The translations under genes were made by a program, and so were the position numbers. A stretch of 64,000 nt of DNA from NCBI RefSeq assembly GCF_016757735.1, contig NZ_CP068439.1, positions 2,232,001 to 2,296,000 of the forward strand. Direction: 5' to 3'. This document shows positions 35,483 to 45,159 of the stretch, in pieces. The notes under the pieces are model-generated. The model saw only the letters and a list, made by a program, of their open reading frames with translations. It was not told where the DNA came from and searched no databases. This DNA is from Aequorivita iocasae. Its GTDB lineage: Bacteria; Bacteroidota; Bacteroidia; Flavobacteriales; Flavobacteriaceae. The first letter of the stretch is position 1, and the number at the start of each line of letters is the position of its first letter.

Positions 35483-36382
35483 ATGGCGAAAGCAACCAAA
35501 AAACAAGCCCTCGGCCGCGGACTTTCAGCATTGCTGAAAGATCCGTCCAACGATATAAAATCTGTTGCCGACAAAAATGCCGACAAGGTTGTGGGCAGCA
35601 TTGTAGAGCTGGAATTGGGCAGTATTGAAGTAAACCCTTTTCAGCCTCGAACAAGTTTTAACGAAGAATCACTTCGTGAGTTGGCTTCATCCATTAAGGA
35701 ATTGGGAGTTATACAACCGATTACCGTTCGTAAACTCGATTTCAATAAATACCAATTGGTAAGTGGCGAGCGCCGTTTTCGTGCCTCAAAATTGGTTGGG
35801 CTGGAAACTATTCCCGCGTATATTCGTATTGCCAATGATCAAGAATCCTTGGAAATGGCTTTGGTGGAAAACATCCAGCGCCAAGATTTAGACCCAATTG
35901 AAATTGCACTTTCATACCAACGTTTGATTGAGGAAATAAACGTTACTCAAGAAGAATTAAGTGATAGAGTTGGAAAGAACCGTTCAACAATCGCTAACTA
36001 TTTGCGTTTACTAAAACTGGATCCGATCATCCAAACTGGAATGCGCGACGGCTTCATAAGCATGGGCCACGGCCGTGCGCTTATAAATGTTGATGATTTA
36101 AATGACCAACTCGATATTTACGAAAAGATTTTGAGCCAAAGCCTATCAGTTCGCGATACCGAAGCACTGGTGCGAGGTTATAAAAATCCTGAAAAAAAAA
36201 CTAAGCCACAAAAAGCCACTGCGCCGCCATTTGCCAAAAAGGCAAAGAAGGAATTGACCGATCTTTTTGAGACTTCAGTTGAAGTAAAAGTCGCAAAATC
36301 CGGTAAAGGACAACTAGTTGTTCCCTTCAAAAACAAAGAAGACTTCGAACGTATTTTGAAGCTAATCAAAAGTGAAAAATAA
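35483..36382 (+). CDS. parB: Chromosome-partitioning protein ParB
   Basis: 299 residues. N-terminal LGRGLSALLKD, CTP-binding/ParB box LELGSIEVNPFQPRTSF then GVIQPITVRKL and YQLVSGERRFRASKL, the central HTH with MALVENIQRQDLDPIEIALS and VGKNRSTIANYLRLLKL, and a C-terminal dimerisation domain from about 255. Binds parS and spreads as a CTP clamp. No parS palindrome was spotted by eye in the window. Confidence 0.96.
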   Translation: MAKATKKQALGRGLSALLKDPSNDIKSVADKNADKVVGSIVELELGSIEVNPFQPRTSFNEESLRELASSIKELGVIQPITVRKLDFNKYQLVSGERRFRASKLVGLETIPAYIRIANDQESLEMALVENIQRQDLDPIEIALSYQRLIEEINVTQEELSDRVGKNRSTIANYLRLLKLDPIIQTGMRDGFISMGHGRALINVDDLNDQLDIYEKILSQSLSVRDTEALVRGYKNPEKKTKPQKATAPPFAKKAKKELTDLFETSVEVKVAKSGKGQLVVPFKNKEDFERILKLIKSEK

Positions 36383-36953
36383 TTTCCTAAATATTTTTTT
36401 TTTAATCTTCGCCACAGGATTGTTTGCGCAAACTACTGATTCCTTAAAAGTAAAGAAAGAAGAAAGAGTAATGGTGGTGAATGATTCAATTTTACCAAAA
36501 GAGGAATACAATCCGTTGGCTCCTGCAAAAGCTGCATTTTACTCCGCGGTGGTTCCGGGTCTGGGGCAGGTTTACAATAAAAAATACTGGAAAATCCCTA
36601 TTATTTATGCAGGGATGGCGGCTGGAGTTTACTTCTATAAACAGCAAGATGATGAATACGATCGTTTCCGGGATGCTTACAAACGAAGACTTGCGGGCTA
36701 TGACGATGATGAATTTCAAGGAATTTCTGACGACCGATTGATAAATGCCCAAAAATCTGCACAAAAAAACAAGAGCATCAGCATTATTGTTACCGTTGCT
36801 TTTTATTTGCTGAATGTAGTTGATGCCAATGTGGATGCACATTTACGGCAATACGAAGTAAGTGAAGATCTTTCGCTGCAACCCAATTTTGATTACAATC
36901 AATTTAACGCACAACCGCAGTACGGAATATCGCTGACTTATCGACTTAAATGA
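36372..36953 (+). CDS. DUF5683 exported/membrane protein
   Basis: 193 residues, GTG start overlapping parB by 11 bases. Signal peptide (NNFLNIFFLIFATGLFAQ), then PAKAAFYSAVVPGLGQVYNK followed by hydrophobic IPIIYAGMAAGVYFY and, after a charged segment, SISIIVTVAFYLLNVVDANV. This is the DUF5683 pattern found next to parAB and lepB in Bacteroidota; function unknown, probably inner-membrane. Confidence 0.85.
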   Translation: MKNNFLNIFFLIFATGLFAQTTDSLKVKKEERVMVVNDSILPKEEYNPLAPAKAAFYSAVVPGLGQVYNKKYWKIPIIYAGMAAGVYFYKQQDDEYDRFRDAYKRRLAGYDDDEFQGISDDRLINAQKSAQKNKSISIIVTVAFYLLNVVDANVDAHLRQYEVSEDLSLQPNFDYNQFNAQPQYGISLTYRLK

Positions 36954-36960
36954 ATTTTCA

Positions 36961-37671
36961 ATGAAAATAGCACTTCTCGGTTATGGAAAAATGGGCAAGA
37001 CAATTGAAAAATTGGCTTTGGAAAAAGGTCATTCCATCGTTTTTAAAAGCTTGAGTAAAACTGCTGAAGGGAAATTTGAAGACGCAGATATCGCCATTGA
37101 TTTTTCATCCCCAGAAGTGGCTATTAAGAATATTTCAAAAGCATTGGAAGCTGGAACACCAATTGTTTCCGGTACAACAGGCTGGCTTGATAAATATGAT
37201 GAAATGGTAAAGTTGTGTGAAAATCGTAACGGAAGCTTCATCTATGCGTCCAACTTCAGCGTTGGGGTAAATCTTTTTTTCAGCATAAATGAGTATGCCG
37301 CAAAGTTGATAGCGCCGTGGAAAGAATATAACGTTTCAGTGGAAGAAATACATCACCTTCAAAAGAAGGATGCTCCCAGCGGCACGGCCATTACCATTGC
37401 CGAGGGAATTTTGAAACACAGCGATAAAAAGGATTGGAAGCTAAATACTTCCGAAGAAAATACTTTAAATATTACAGCAAAACGGGAAGAAGATGTAAAA
37501 GGAACACATATAGTTTCCTATGATTCCTCCATCGATACCATTTCATTGAAACACGAAGCGCACAGTCGTGAAGGATTTGCTTTGGGGGCTATTTTGGCAG
37601 CGGAGTTTTTAAAGGATAAAAAAGGTATTTTTACAATGAAAGACGTGTTAGGAATAAAAATTAACGATTGA
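36961..37671 (+). CDS. dapB: 4-hydroxy-tetrahydrodipicolinate reductase
   Basis: NAD(P)H-dependent step of the diaminopimelate/lysine pathway. 236 residues with the Rossmann motif LLGYGKMGKTIEKLA, VSGTTGWLD, and the substrate-site signature EEIHHLQKKDAPSGTAITIA (about 128-147). Complete. Seven bases after the DUF5683 gene. Pathway partner dapF lies at 12459. Confidence 0.96.
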   Translation: MKIALLGYGKMGKTIEKLALEKGHSIVFKSLSKTAEGKFEDADIAIDFSSPEVAIKNISKALEAGTPIVSGTTGWLDKYDEMVKLCENRNGSFIYASNFSVGVNLFFSINEYAAKLIAPWKEYNVSVEEIHHLQKKDAPSGTAITIAEGILKHSDKKDWKLNTSEENTLNITAKREEDVKGTHIVSYDSSIDTISLKHEAHSREGFALGAILAAEFLKDKKGIFTMKDVLGIKIND

Positions 37672-37751
37672 CAATTGTAGATTGCCGAATCCCAAATTAA
37701 CGAATTAACAGCTTTTAATAAAGAATAAAAAACAATAATAAATAATAAACG

Positions 37752-39308
37752 ATGAGTTGGACAGGTTGGTTTATATTTTTTTTGATAGTTCAGGTAATCC
37801 ATTTTGCTGGCACGTGGAAGTTGTACCAAACAGCAGGTAGAAAAGCTTGGGAAGCAGCCGTACCGGTTTACAATGCCGTGGTTTTGATGAAGATTATCAA
37901 ACGCCCCTGGTGGTGGACCATTTTGCTTTTTGTGCCCATCGTAAATTTAATTATGTTTCCAGTGGTCTGGGTGGAAACCTTGCGCAGTTTCGGCCGTAAT
38001 TCCACAACCGATACGGTTTTGGTTTTGCTGACTTTGGGTCTCTATATTTATTACATCAATTACACCCAAAAAGTAACCCACATAAAAGATAGAAGCTTGA
38101 AACCGCGTACTTCCACGGGAGAGTGGGTGAGTTCCATACTTTTTGCGGTAGTTGCCGCCACCATTGTGCATACCTATTTTATGCAGCCGTTTACCATCCC
38201 CACTTCTTCTTTGGAAAAGACCCTTTTAGTTGGTGATTTCCTGTTTGTGAGCAAATTCCATTATGGAGCGCGCACGCCAATGACGCCCATTTCTTTTCCA
38301 ATGGTACACGATACCATTCCCGTAATTAAAACGAAATCATACCTGTCCAAACCACAGATTCCATACTTTAGATTTCCGGGATTCCAGGATATAAAGCGGA
38401 ATGATATTGTAGTTTTCAACTGGCCCGTAGATACGGTAAATGCCTTTCAGCAATATGGAGATGGTAAATATTACTACAAACCAATCGATAAAAAGTCCAA
38501 TTACGTAAAGCGCTGTGTGGGTCTTCCGGGAGATTCTTTGGAGGTTCGCGATGGTTACGTTTTTATCAACGGAAAACAAAATGAACTGCCCGATAGAGCA
38601 AAGCTTCAGTTTAGTTATGATGTGCAGGTTAATAGCCCGCTAAACCCTGAAATGCTTTACAATCGTTATGATATTACCGATCGTTATGGTTTTGGAAATA
38701 ACACATATCGTTTTGGTGGTATTTCGGAAGAGTCCTTAAACATGTTGAAGAACAATCCAAATGTTGTCAATATTTCGCGTTTCCGTGGTGAAAAGGGAGT
38801 TTGGGACGAAGGAATATTTCCGAATAATCAAAACTATCCTTGGAACAACGATTACTTTGGACCTTTATACATTCCCAAAAAAGGCGCCACCGTTTCCATT
38901 ACGCCCGAAACGTTACCACTGTACAAACGAATTATAGAGGTATATGAGGGAAGCGAAATAGGTATTGACAATAAAATAACCCAATCTGGAACTCAAGTTT
39001 TATTAAACGATCAACCAATTACTGATTATACCTTTAAAATGGATTATTATTGGATGATGGGCGATAACCGTAACAACAGTGAGGACGCTCGTACTTGGGG
39101 ATTTGTACCTTTCAACCACGTAGTAGGCAAGCCCGTATTCGTTTGGATGAGTTGGGATGACGTGAATAAAAAGGTGCGTTGGGAAAGACTTTTCACCACC
39201 GTTGGCGGTAGCGGAAAACCGGTTTCTTATTTAATGTATTTCGTAATTGCCGTAATCGGTTGGTTTGCATTTGATTTTTATAGAAAAAGAAAAAAAGGAG
39301 CTAAGTAA
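37752..39308 (+). CDS. lepB: Signal peptidase I, Bacteroidota long form
   Basis: 518 residues. N-terminal part has three to four membrane segments (WFIFFLIVQVIHFAG, WWTILLFVPIVNLIMFPVVW, TVLVLLTLGLYIYYINY, WVSSILFAVVAATIVHT). Catalytic Ser153 in TIPTSSLEKTLLVGD, the Lys region KSNYVKRCVGLPGDSLEV, and box E in MGDNRNNSEDARTWGFVP. An insert of about 130 residues between the Lys and box E regions is usual in this group. A final membrane segment is at the C-terminus. Cleaves Sec signal peptides. Confidence 0.96.
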   Translation: MSWTGWFIFFLIVQVIHFAGTWKLYQTAGRKAWEAAVPVYNAVVLMKIIKRPWWWTILLFVPIVNLIMFPVVWVETLRSFGRNSTTDTVLVLLTLGLYIYYINYTQKVTHIKDRSLKPRTSTGEWVSSILFAVVAATIVHTYFMQPFTIPTSSLEKTLLVGDFLFVSKFHYGARTPMTPISFPMVHDTIPVIKTKSYLSKPQIPYFRFPGFQDIKRNDIVVFNWPVDTVNAFQQYGDGKYYYKPIDKKSNYVKRCVGLPGDSLEVRDGYVFINGKQNELPDRAKLQFSYDVQVNSPLNPEMLYNRYDITDRYGFGNNTYRFGGISEESLNMLKNNPNVVNISRFRGEKGVWDEGIFPNNQNYPWNNDYFGPLYIPKKGATVSITPETLPLYKRIIEVYEGSEIGIDNKITQSGTQVLLNDQPITDYTFKMDYYWMMGDNRNNSEDARTWGFVPFNHVVGKPVFVWMSWDDVNKKVRWERLFTTVGGSGKPVSYLMYFVIAVIGWFAFDFYRKRKKGAK

Positions 39309-39324
39309 TAAAATTAAATAAGCC

Positions 39325-39363
39325 ACGAATTCATGAATGATTCATTAAAATTCGTGAATTCGT
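39325..39363. repeat. Palindromic repeat between converging genes
   Basis: ACGAATTCATGAAT (39325-39338) and ATTCGTGAATTCGT (39350-39363) pair with one mismatch. Sits between the lepB stop and the converging sugar-dehydrogenase stop, so may also terminate. I have seen this wording as a dispersed element in flavobacterial genomes. Confidence 0.65.
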
Positions 39364-39371
39364 AGCTAAAA

Positions 39372-40490
39372 TTATTCAGGAATCAAACTGAATATTCCTT
39401 GTCCTTCAACAGCTATATAAATTAATCCATCAGGACCCATTTTTACATTTCGTACACGACCGATATCCTGTGCGATTTTTTCACGGTTTATAACTTTTTC
39501 ACCTTCCAAAGTGAGCAATTCCACATAGGCAAACTTCAAAGAGCCGACCAATAGTTTTCCTTTCCATTGCGGGTATTTATCACTTGTTACAAAAGCCATC
39601 CCCGAAGGTGCAATTGAAGGTACCCAATAATAAATGGGCGGCTCAATCCCTGGTTTTGTGGTTTGATCGGTAATTTCCGTACCGCTGTAATTGATGCCAT
39701 AAGTAACGATTGGCCAACCGTAATTAGCTCCTTTTTTCACAATATTTATTTCATCGCCACCTTTCGGGCCGTGCTCGTGCAACCAGATTTCTCCCGTTTC
39801 AGGATGCTTCGCCATACCTTGCGGATTGCGGTTTCCGTAGGTGAAAATTGCTTTTTTGGCATTCGGTTTATTGTAAAAAGGATTGTCAGTTGGGATGGTG
39901 CCATCCTCATTCAATCTATAGATTTTTCCGCCATCACGGGTTATGTCCTGTGGATTTACTTCGCGTTCGCCACGTTCCCCAATAGAGAAATATACAAAGC
40001 CATCATTGTCAAACTCAATCCGTGAACCGAAGTGCTGCCCAGCCGTAGTATTGCGCTCCGCTTTGTAAAGGGTTTCTATGTTTGTTAGCGAAGTGCCTTC
40101 CAACTTGCAACGCATCAAAGCTGTGTGCCCCCCTTTTCCTGGACCTTCTTCCGAAGCAAAGGTCATATAAATCCATCCATTTTCACTGTAATTAGGATGC
40201 AATTCAATATCCATCAATCCGCCTTGCCCGCTGTTGTATACCTCGGGGACATTAGCTATTTCTTTTTTTTCACCATTTTTAAAATGAATTAACCGTCCAT
40301 CTTTTTCGGTAATAAGCATACTGCCATCTGGCAGCCACGTCATTCCCCAAGGAATTGAAAGGTTTTTTACCACTTCTTCAATTTTATAAGACTGCGGTTC
40401 GGTTTTTAGCGCTACATCATCTTTCTTTTTCTGCTGGGCGCAGGAAGCAAAAACAACAAATGCGGTAAATAAAAATAAATATCTTTTCAT
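39372..40490 (-). CDS. PQQ-dependent sugar dehydrogenase-like lipoprotein
   Basis: 372 residues with a lipoprotein signal (YLFLFTAFVVFASC). Six-bladed beta-propeller of the soluble glucose dehydrogenase (GSDH) type: SIPWGMTWLPDGSMLITEKD, GGLMDIELHPNY, HFGSRIEFDNDGFVYFSIGE, RNPQGMAKHPETGEIWLHEH, GPKGGDEIN, and VRNVKMGPDGLIYIA. It would oxidise aldose sugars with PQQ in the periplasm; whether this host makes PQQ is not visible here. Confidence 0.9.
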   Translation of the reverse strand: MKRYLFLFTAFVVFASCAQQKKKDDVALKTEPQSYKIEEVVKNLSIPWGMTWLPDGSMLITEKDGRLIHFKNGEKKEIANVPEVYNSGQGGLMDIELHPNYSENGWIYMTFASEEGPGKGGHTALMRCKLEGTSLTNIETLYKAERNTTAGQHFGSRIEFDNDGFVYFSIGERGEREVNPQDITRDGGKIYRLNEDGTIPTDNPFYNKPNAKKAIFTYGNRNPQGMAKHPETGEIWLHEHGPKGGDEINIVKKGANYGWPIVTYGINYSGTEITDQTTKPGIEPPIYYWVPSIAPSGMAFVTSDKYPQWKGKLLVGSLKFAYVELLTLEGEKVINREKIAQDIGRVRNVKMGPDGLIYIAVEGQGIFSLIPE

Positions 40491-40608
40491 AGTAATTGAT
40501 TTTAGCTAAAGATACCAAAAGTTGAAAAGGAATTTTCTAAAAGGATTCCCAATTCCTTTTTGCCGAAACCTCTAACAAACCTTATCTTTAACCAAAATTT
40601 CTAATTTT

Positions 40609-41100
40609 ATGGAAAGCTATCGCATAAGTGTTGATGAAAATTATGAATTCCAATTGAGTGCCAAGGATATTGAAAAAATTGACCAAGCAGAACTTTCGGC
40701 ACAAAAAATTCACCTACTTCACAATAATAAATCTTTCGCAATTGAGCTTTTAAAAAGTGATTTTGTTGACAAAAAATATAGTGTGAAAATAAACGGAAAC
40801 ACTTACGAAGTAAACATTGCCACTCCCTTGGACCAGCTTATTAAGGAAATGGGACTTTCCCTTGGCAATGCTTCGGTGGAGGACGAAATCCATGCTCCTA
40901 TGCCGGGTATTATTTTGGAAGTAAACGTTTCTAAAGGCGATGAAGTTAAAAAAGATGATTTCCTCTGTGTTTTGGAAGCTATGAAAATGGAAAACACCCT
41001 CACGGCACCACGTGACGGCGTTATCAAATCTGTAAACATTGTTAAAGGGGAAACTGTGGATAAAGGAAAACTTTTAATTGAATTTGAGAAGAATGATTAA
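40609..41100 (+). CDS. Biotin carboxyl carrier protein of an acyl-CoA carboxylase
   Basis: 163 residues. The C-terminal biotinyl domain (about 92-161) has the biotinylation motif EAMKMEN with Lys126 as acceptor, and APMPGIILEVNVSKGDEVKK before it. The N-terminal half is the short carrier segment seen in Bacteroidota methylmalonyl/propionyl-CoA carboxylases. First of a three-gene operon; its stop overlaps the biotin carboxylase start by 8 bases. Confidence 0.93.
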   Translation: MESYRISVDENYEFQLSAKDIEKIDQAELSAQKIHLLHNNKSFAIELLKSDFVDKKYSVKINGNTYEVNIATPLDQLIKEMGLSLGNASVEDEIHAPMPGIILEVNVSKGDEVKKDDFLCVLEAMKMENTLTAPRDGVIKSVNIVKGETVDKGKLLIEFEKND

Positions 41101-42535
41101 AAAAATATTAGTTGCCAATAGAGGCGAAATTGCGTTGCGAATAATGAAGACCGCCCGTAATATGGGGATTAAAACGGTTGCCATTTATTCTGAAGCAGAC
41201 AGGAATGCACCACACGTAAAGTTTGCCGATGAAGCAGTATGCATTGGTCCGCCGCCTTCAAATGAATCGTATTTATTGGGGAACAAAATTGTAAAAGTTG
41301 CAATGGAATTGGAGGTAGACGCCATCCACCCAGGTTATGGATTTTTGAGTGAAAACGCTGAATTCGGTGAAAGTGTCGAAAAAAGTGGAATGATTTTTAT
41401 CGGGCCGAAATCGCACGCAATCCGCGTGATGGGAAGCAAACTTGCTGCAAAGGATGCCGTAAAAAAGTACGACATCCCAATGGTTCCCGGTACCGATGAG
41501 GCCATTACCGATGTTTCCGCTGCAAAGAAAATAGCAAAAGAGATTGGCTTCCCAATTCTCATAAAAGCTTCCGCGGGCGGCGGTGGAAAGGGAATGCGAA
41601 TTGTTGAAAATGCAAATGAATTTGAAGACCAAATGAAGCGAGCAATCAGCGAAGCTGAAAATGCTTTTGGCGACGGCTCGGTTTTTATTGAAAAATTTGT
41701 CACTTCGCCGCGCCATATAGAAATTCAGGTTTTGGCAGATAATTTTGGAAATACCGTCTATCTTTTTGAGCGCGAATGTAGTATTCAGCGTCGCCACCAA
41801 AAAGTGGTGGAAGAAGCGCCGTCTTCAGTTTTGACTCCAGAGTTACGCAAACAAATGGGCGAGGCAGCTGTAAAAGTGGCAAAAGCCTGCGATTATGTGG
41901 GTGCTGGAACGGTAGAGTTTCTTTTGGACGACAAGCACAATTTCTATTTTCTCGAAATGAATACTCGCCTTCAGGTGGAGCATCCCGTAACGGAATTAAT
42001 TACCGGTCTTGATCTAGTGGAACAACAAATAAACGTTGCCAATAATGAAAAACTTTCTTTTGCACAGGAAGATCTTGAAATCACAGGACATGCATTTGAG
42101 CTGCGTGTATATGCAGAAGATCCGCTGAACAACTTTATGCCAAGCGTAGGGAAACTGGAAGTGTACCGTCCGCCAAGCGGAAAAAATATTCGCGTGGATG
42201 ACGGGTTTACCGAAGGAATGCAGGTGCCCATCCAATATGACCCCATGCTTTCAAAATTGATAACCTATGGTAAAAATAGAAACGAAGCCATGCAACGCAT
42301 GCTGGAAGCCATTTCAGAATACGATATTGAAGGGGTGAGCACTACGCTGCCTTTTGGAAAATTTGTCTTTGAACATGTGGCTTTTCGCAGTGGAAATTTC
42401 GACACCAATTTTGTAAAGAAATACTATTCCGAAGAAAAGCTAAAAGCTATAAATGAAGAAGAGGCAAAGGTGGCAGCACTTTTTGCTTTAAAACAATTTT
42501 TAAAAGATTCAGAAATGCTTCGTATGCCGAAGTAA
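41093..42535 (+). CDS. accC: Biotin carboxylase subunit
   Basis: 480 residues from the ATG at 41093; a TTG at 41078 is also in frame. ATP-grasp enzyme that carboxylates biotin: KILVANRGEIALRIMKTARN, HPGYGFLSENAEF, the glycine loop ASAGGGGKGMR, EMNTRLQVEHPVTE and the C-terminal AEDPLNNFMPSVGKL. Works with the carrier protein upstream and the carboxyltransferase downstream. Confidence 0.96.
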   Translation: MIKKILVANRGEIALRIMKTARNMGIKTVAIYSEADRNAPHVKFADEAVCIGPPPSNESYLLGNKIVKVAMELEVDAIHPGYGFLSENAEFGESVEKSGMIFIGPKSHAIRVMGSKLAAKDAVKKYDIPMVPGTDEAITDVSAAKKIAKEIGFPILIKASAGGGGKGMRIVENANEFEDQMKRAISEAENAFGDGSVFIEKFVTSPRHIEIQVLADNFGNTVYLFERECSIQRRHQKVVEEAPSSVLTPELRKQMGEAAVKVAKACDYVGAGTVEFLLDDKHNFYFLEMNTRLQVEHPVTELITGLDLVEQQINVANNEKLSFAQEDLEITGHAFELRVYAEDPLNNFMPSVGKLEVYRPPSGKNIRVDDGFTEGMQVPIQYDPMLSKLITYGKNRNEAMQRMLEAISEYDIEGVSTTLPFGKFVFEHVAFRSGNFDTNFVKKYYSEEKLKAINEEEAKVAALFALKQFLKDSEMLRMPK

Positions 42536-42545
42536 AACCTCTGCC

Positions 42546-42588
42546 CTCAGTGCCTCCGTGGTGAAATATTAACCACAAAGACACAGAG
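42546..42588. repeat. Dispersed inverted repeat (ACCACAAAGACACAGAG type)
   Basis: CTCAGTGCCTCCGTGGT and ACCACAAAGACACAGAG (42572-42588) are complementary over most of their length with a short AT loop. This wording is a widespread intergenic repeat in Bacteroidota. It lies in the short space between accC and the carboxyltransferase gene and could affect their relative expression. Confidence 0.7.
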
Positions 42589-42614
42589 AACTCGGAGAAA
42601 AAGAATTCAATTAT

Positions 42615-44156
42615 ATGAGCGATAATAATAAAAAATTGCAAGAACTAATTGCTGAAGCCAAAAAAGGAGGTGGCGAAAAGAGAATTTCAAAACAACACGA
42701 AAAGAAAAAACTCACCGCCCGCGAACGCGTGGAGTATCTCCTCGACGAAGGCTCTTTTGAGGAAATGGGCATCCTCGTAACCCACAGAACCACCGATTTT
42801 GATATGCAAAACGAAGTGTATTACGGCGATGGGGTGGTTACAGGCTATGGTACAATCAACGGTCGTTTGGTATATGTTTTTGCGCAGGATTTTACTGTTT
42901 TTGGCGGCGCACTTTCTGAAACCCACGCAGAAAAAATCTGCAAGGTGATGGACCACGCTGTTCGCGTGGGCGCGCCCATTATTGGATTGAACGATTCCGG
43001 CGGGGCAAGAATTCAGGAAGGCGTTCGCTCACTGGGCGGATATGCCGATATTTTTTACAGAAACGTACAGGCTTCGGGCGTGATTCCACAGATTTCGGCA
43101 ATTATGGGGCCTTGTGCCGGTGGCGCGGTATATTCGCCGGCGATGACCGATTTCACTTTGATGGTGCAGGACAGCAGCTATATGTTCGTTACGGGGCCAA
43201 ATGTGGTGAAAACCGTTACCAATGAAAACGTTACTTCCGAAGAATTGGGCGGCGCGCGTACCCACGCCACCAAAAGTGGCGTTACGCATTTTACGGCTGC
43301 CAATGATATAGTATGTTTGGAGCAAATAAAAACCCTGCTCAGTTACCTTCCACAGAACAATAAATGTGTTGCCGAGAAATTACCTTTTGAGACCGCGGAT
43401 GAGTTTCGGGATGAATTGGAAACTATTGTTCCAGATTCAGCCAATAAGCCTTACGATATGCACGAGGTAATCAAGGGAATAATTGATGCAGATTCTTTTT
43501 TTGAAGTGCATAAAGATTATGCAGATAATATTATAGTGGGTTTTGCACGGCTTGGAGGTAGAAGTATTGGCATTGTTGCAAACCAGCCCATGAGTTTGGC
43601 AGGTGTATTGGACGTTGACAGTTCAAAAAAAGGTGCCCGTTTTACTCGTTTCTGCGATTGTTTTAACATTCCGCTTTTGGTATTAGTCGATGTGCCTGGC
43701 TTTCTTCCGGGTACGGACCAAGAATGGAATGGAATTATTCTAAACGGGGCCAAATTACTTTACGCCTTAAGCGAAGCAACAGTACCGCGTGTTACTGTAA
43801 TTACCAGAAAAGCATATGGTGGTGCCTATGATGTGATGAACAGCAAGCACATTGGTGCAGATATGAATTATGCTTGGCCAACCGCCGAGATCGCCGTAAT
43901 GGGGGCAAAGGGTGCTAGCGAGATTATTTTCAGAAAAGAAATTGCCGAAGCTGCAAATCCGGAGCTGAAACTTTCGGAAAAGGAAGCGGAATATGCCGAA
44001 AAGTTTGCAAATCCGTTTAAAGCCGCGCAACGTGGGTTTATTGATGAGGTAATCCAACCACGGGAAACACGCAGAAAATTGCTGAAAGCTTTTGCAATGC
44101 TTGAAACGAAAGATGTATCAAGACCCAATAGAAAACACGGCAATATACCATTATAA
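42615..44156 (+). CDS. pccB: Acyl-CoA carboxylase carboxyltransferase, propionyl-CoA type
   Basis: 513 residues. Fused N and C carboxyltransferase halves as in PccB/Mmd[55 protein letters not shown] in the first, [40 protein letters not shown] and [20 protein letters not shown] in the second. Transfers CO2 from biotin to propionyl-CoA (or a related acyl-CoA), giving methylmalonyl-CoA. With the carrier and AccC it makes a complete enzyme; it does not resemble the separate AccA/AccD of fatty-acid synthesis. Confidence 0.94.
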   Translation: MSDNNKKLQELIAEAKKGGGEKRISKQHEKKKLTARERVEYLLDEGSFEEMGILVTHRTTDFDMQNEVYYGDGVVTGYGTINGRLVYVFAQDFTVFGGALSETHAEKICKVMDHAVRVGAPIIGLNDSGGARIQEGVRSLGGYADIFYRNVQASGVIPQISAIMGPCAGGAVYSPAMTDFTLMVQDSSYMFVTGPNVVKTVTNENVTSEELGGARTHATKSGVTHFTAANDIVCLEQIKTLLSYLPQNNKCVAEKLPFETADEFRDELETIVPDSANKPYDMHEVIKGIIDADSFFEVHKDYADNIIVGFARLGGRSIGIVANQPMSLAGVLDVDSSKKGARFTRFCDCFNIPLLVLVDVPGFLPGTDQEWNGIILNGAKLLYALSEATVPRVTVITRKAYGGAYDVMNSKHIGADMNYAWPTAEIAVMGAKGASEIIFRKEIAEAANPELKLSEKEAEYAEKFANPFKAAQRGFIDEVIQPRETRRKLLKAFAMLETKDVSRPNRKHGNIPL

Positions 44157-44168
44157 AAAAGAAAGAAA

Positions 44169-44969
44169 TCAGTTGGTAAACTCTTTGATAATTATGTAGA
44201 TACCCATCAACAACACAAACCAACCGAACCCTTTTTTAAGTTTTTTTCCATCAACGAAAGCATTCAGTTTAATTCCTATAAATATTCCAACAATAGAGAT
44301 TGCGGTAAAAGTTAAAAGAAACATCCACTCAATATCCAAAGTGGCAATATCTCCCGTAAAACCTATCAATGAGTTTATAGCAATAATTAGCAATGAGGTT
44401 GCTACAGCTTTTTTCATTGGTAATTTTGCCAATAAAACCAAAGCGGGTATAATTAAAAATCCTCCACCAGCTCCCACCATGCCGGTTACAAAACCAAGAA
44501 AAATTCCTTGCAGCATAATAAATGGATAATTGTAGGAAACTTTAGCACCCACTTCTGGCTCGGGTCTTTTATTGCTAATCATTGTAATGGAGGCGGCCAG
44601 CATAACAATTGCAAAAAAAAGCATTATTGCAATATCTTTCGTAAATTTAAAATCATTCCATTCAAAAAGATGTTCAGGTATCGCAGGGAGAACGAACCTT
44701 CTGGTTAAATAGACAGCAATAAAAGCAGGAGCAGCAAAAATAAGTGCTGTTTTAAAATCGACGAGCTTTTTTTTCATATTGCGAATGGCACCCACGAGGG
44801 CAGCAGTACCTACCACATATAACGAATAGCCCGTTGCGACAACAGGACTTAAAGAAAAAAGATACACCAATACCGGCACTGTCAAAATTGAACCTCCGCC
44901 ACCTATCAAACCTAAAACAACACCCACCAATAGGGCGCCAAAATAACCTATAATTTCCATAAGCTCCAT
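44169..44969 (-). CDS. TauE/SafE-family membrane exporter
   Basis: 266 residues with about eight membrane segments in two similar halves (GALLVGVVLGLIGGGGSILT and QGIFLGFVTGMVGAGGGFLI), the TauE/SafE (DUF81) pattern. Members export sulfite, sulfoacetate or related anions. Converges on the carboxylase operon with 12 bases between stops. A link to the CstB-like enzymes is plausible, since persulfide dioxygenases release sulfite. Confidence 0.9.
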   Translation of the reverse strand: MELMEIIGYFGALLVGVVLGLIGGGGSILTVPVLVYLFSLSPVVATGYSLYVVGTAALVGAIRNMKKKLVDFKTALIFAAPAFIAVYLTRRFVLPAIPEHLFEWNDFKFTKDIAIMLFFAIVMLAASITMISNKRPEPEVGAKVSYNYPFIMLQGIFLGFVTGMVGAGGGFLIIPALVLLAKLPMKKAVATSLLIIAINSLIGFTGDIATLDIEWMFLLTFTAISIVGIFIGIKLNAFVDGKKLKKGFGWFVLLMGIYIIIKEFTN

Positions 44970-45159
44970 TTGTGCTATGATTTTGGTATTGCAAGGTTAA
45001 CCATTATTTAAAAAAATGTAGCAATATGAATGGACGAATCTCAATTTAAATGGAATAAGTAAGCCTGCAACAAATTTTTCATTGATATTTATCATAGAAT
45101 ATTTGTGGCATTGTGCTTATTTTAACAGATTGAAACTTTAATGATTTTTTATTTCGTCT

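Noticed and set aside
34500-36400. Replication origin or parS next to parAB
   Set aside because: I looked for a parS-like palindrome (TGTTTCACGTGAAACA type) and DnaA-box clusters and saw neither; gidA, dnaA and dnaN are absent.
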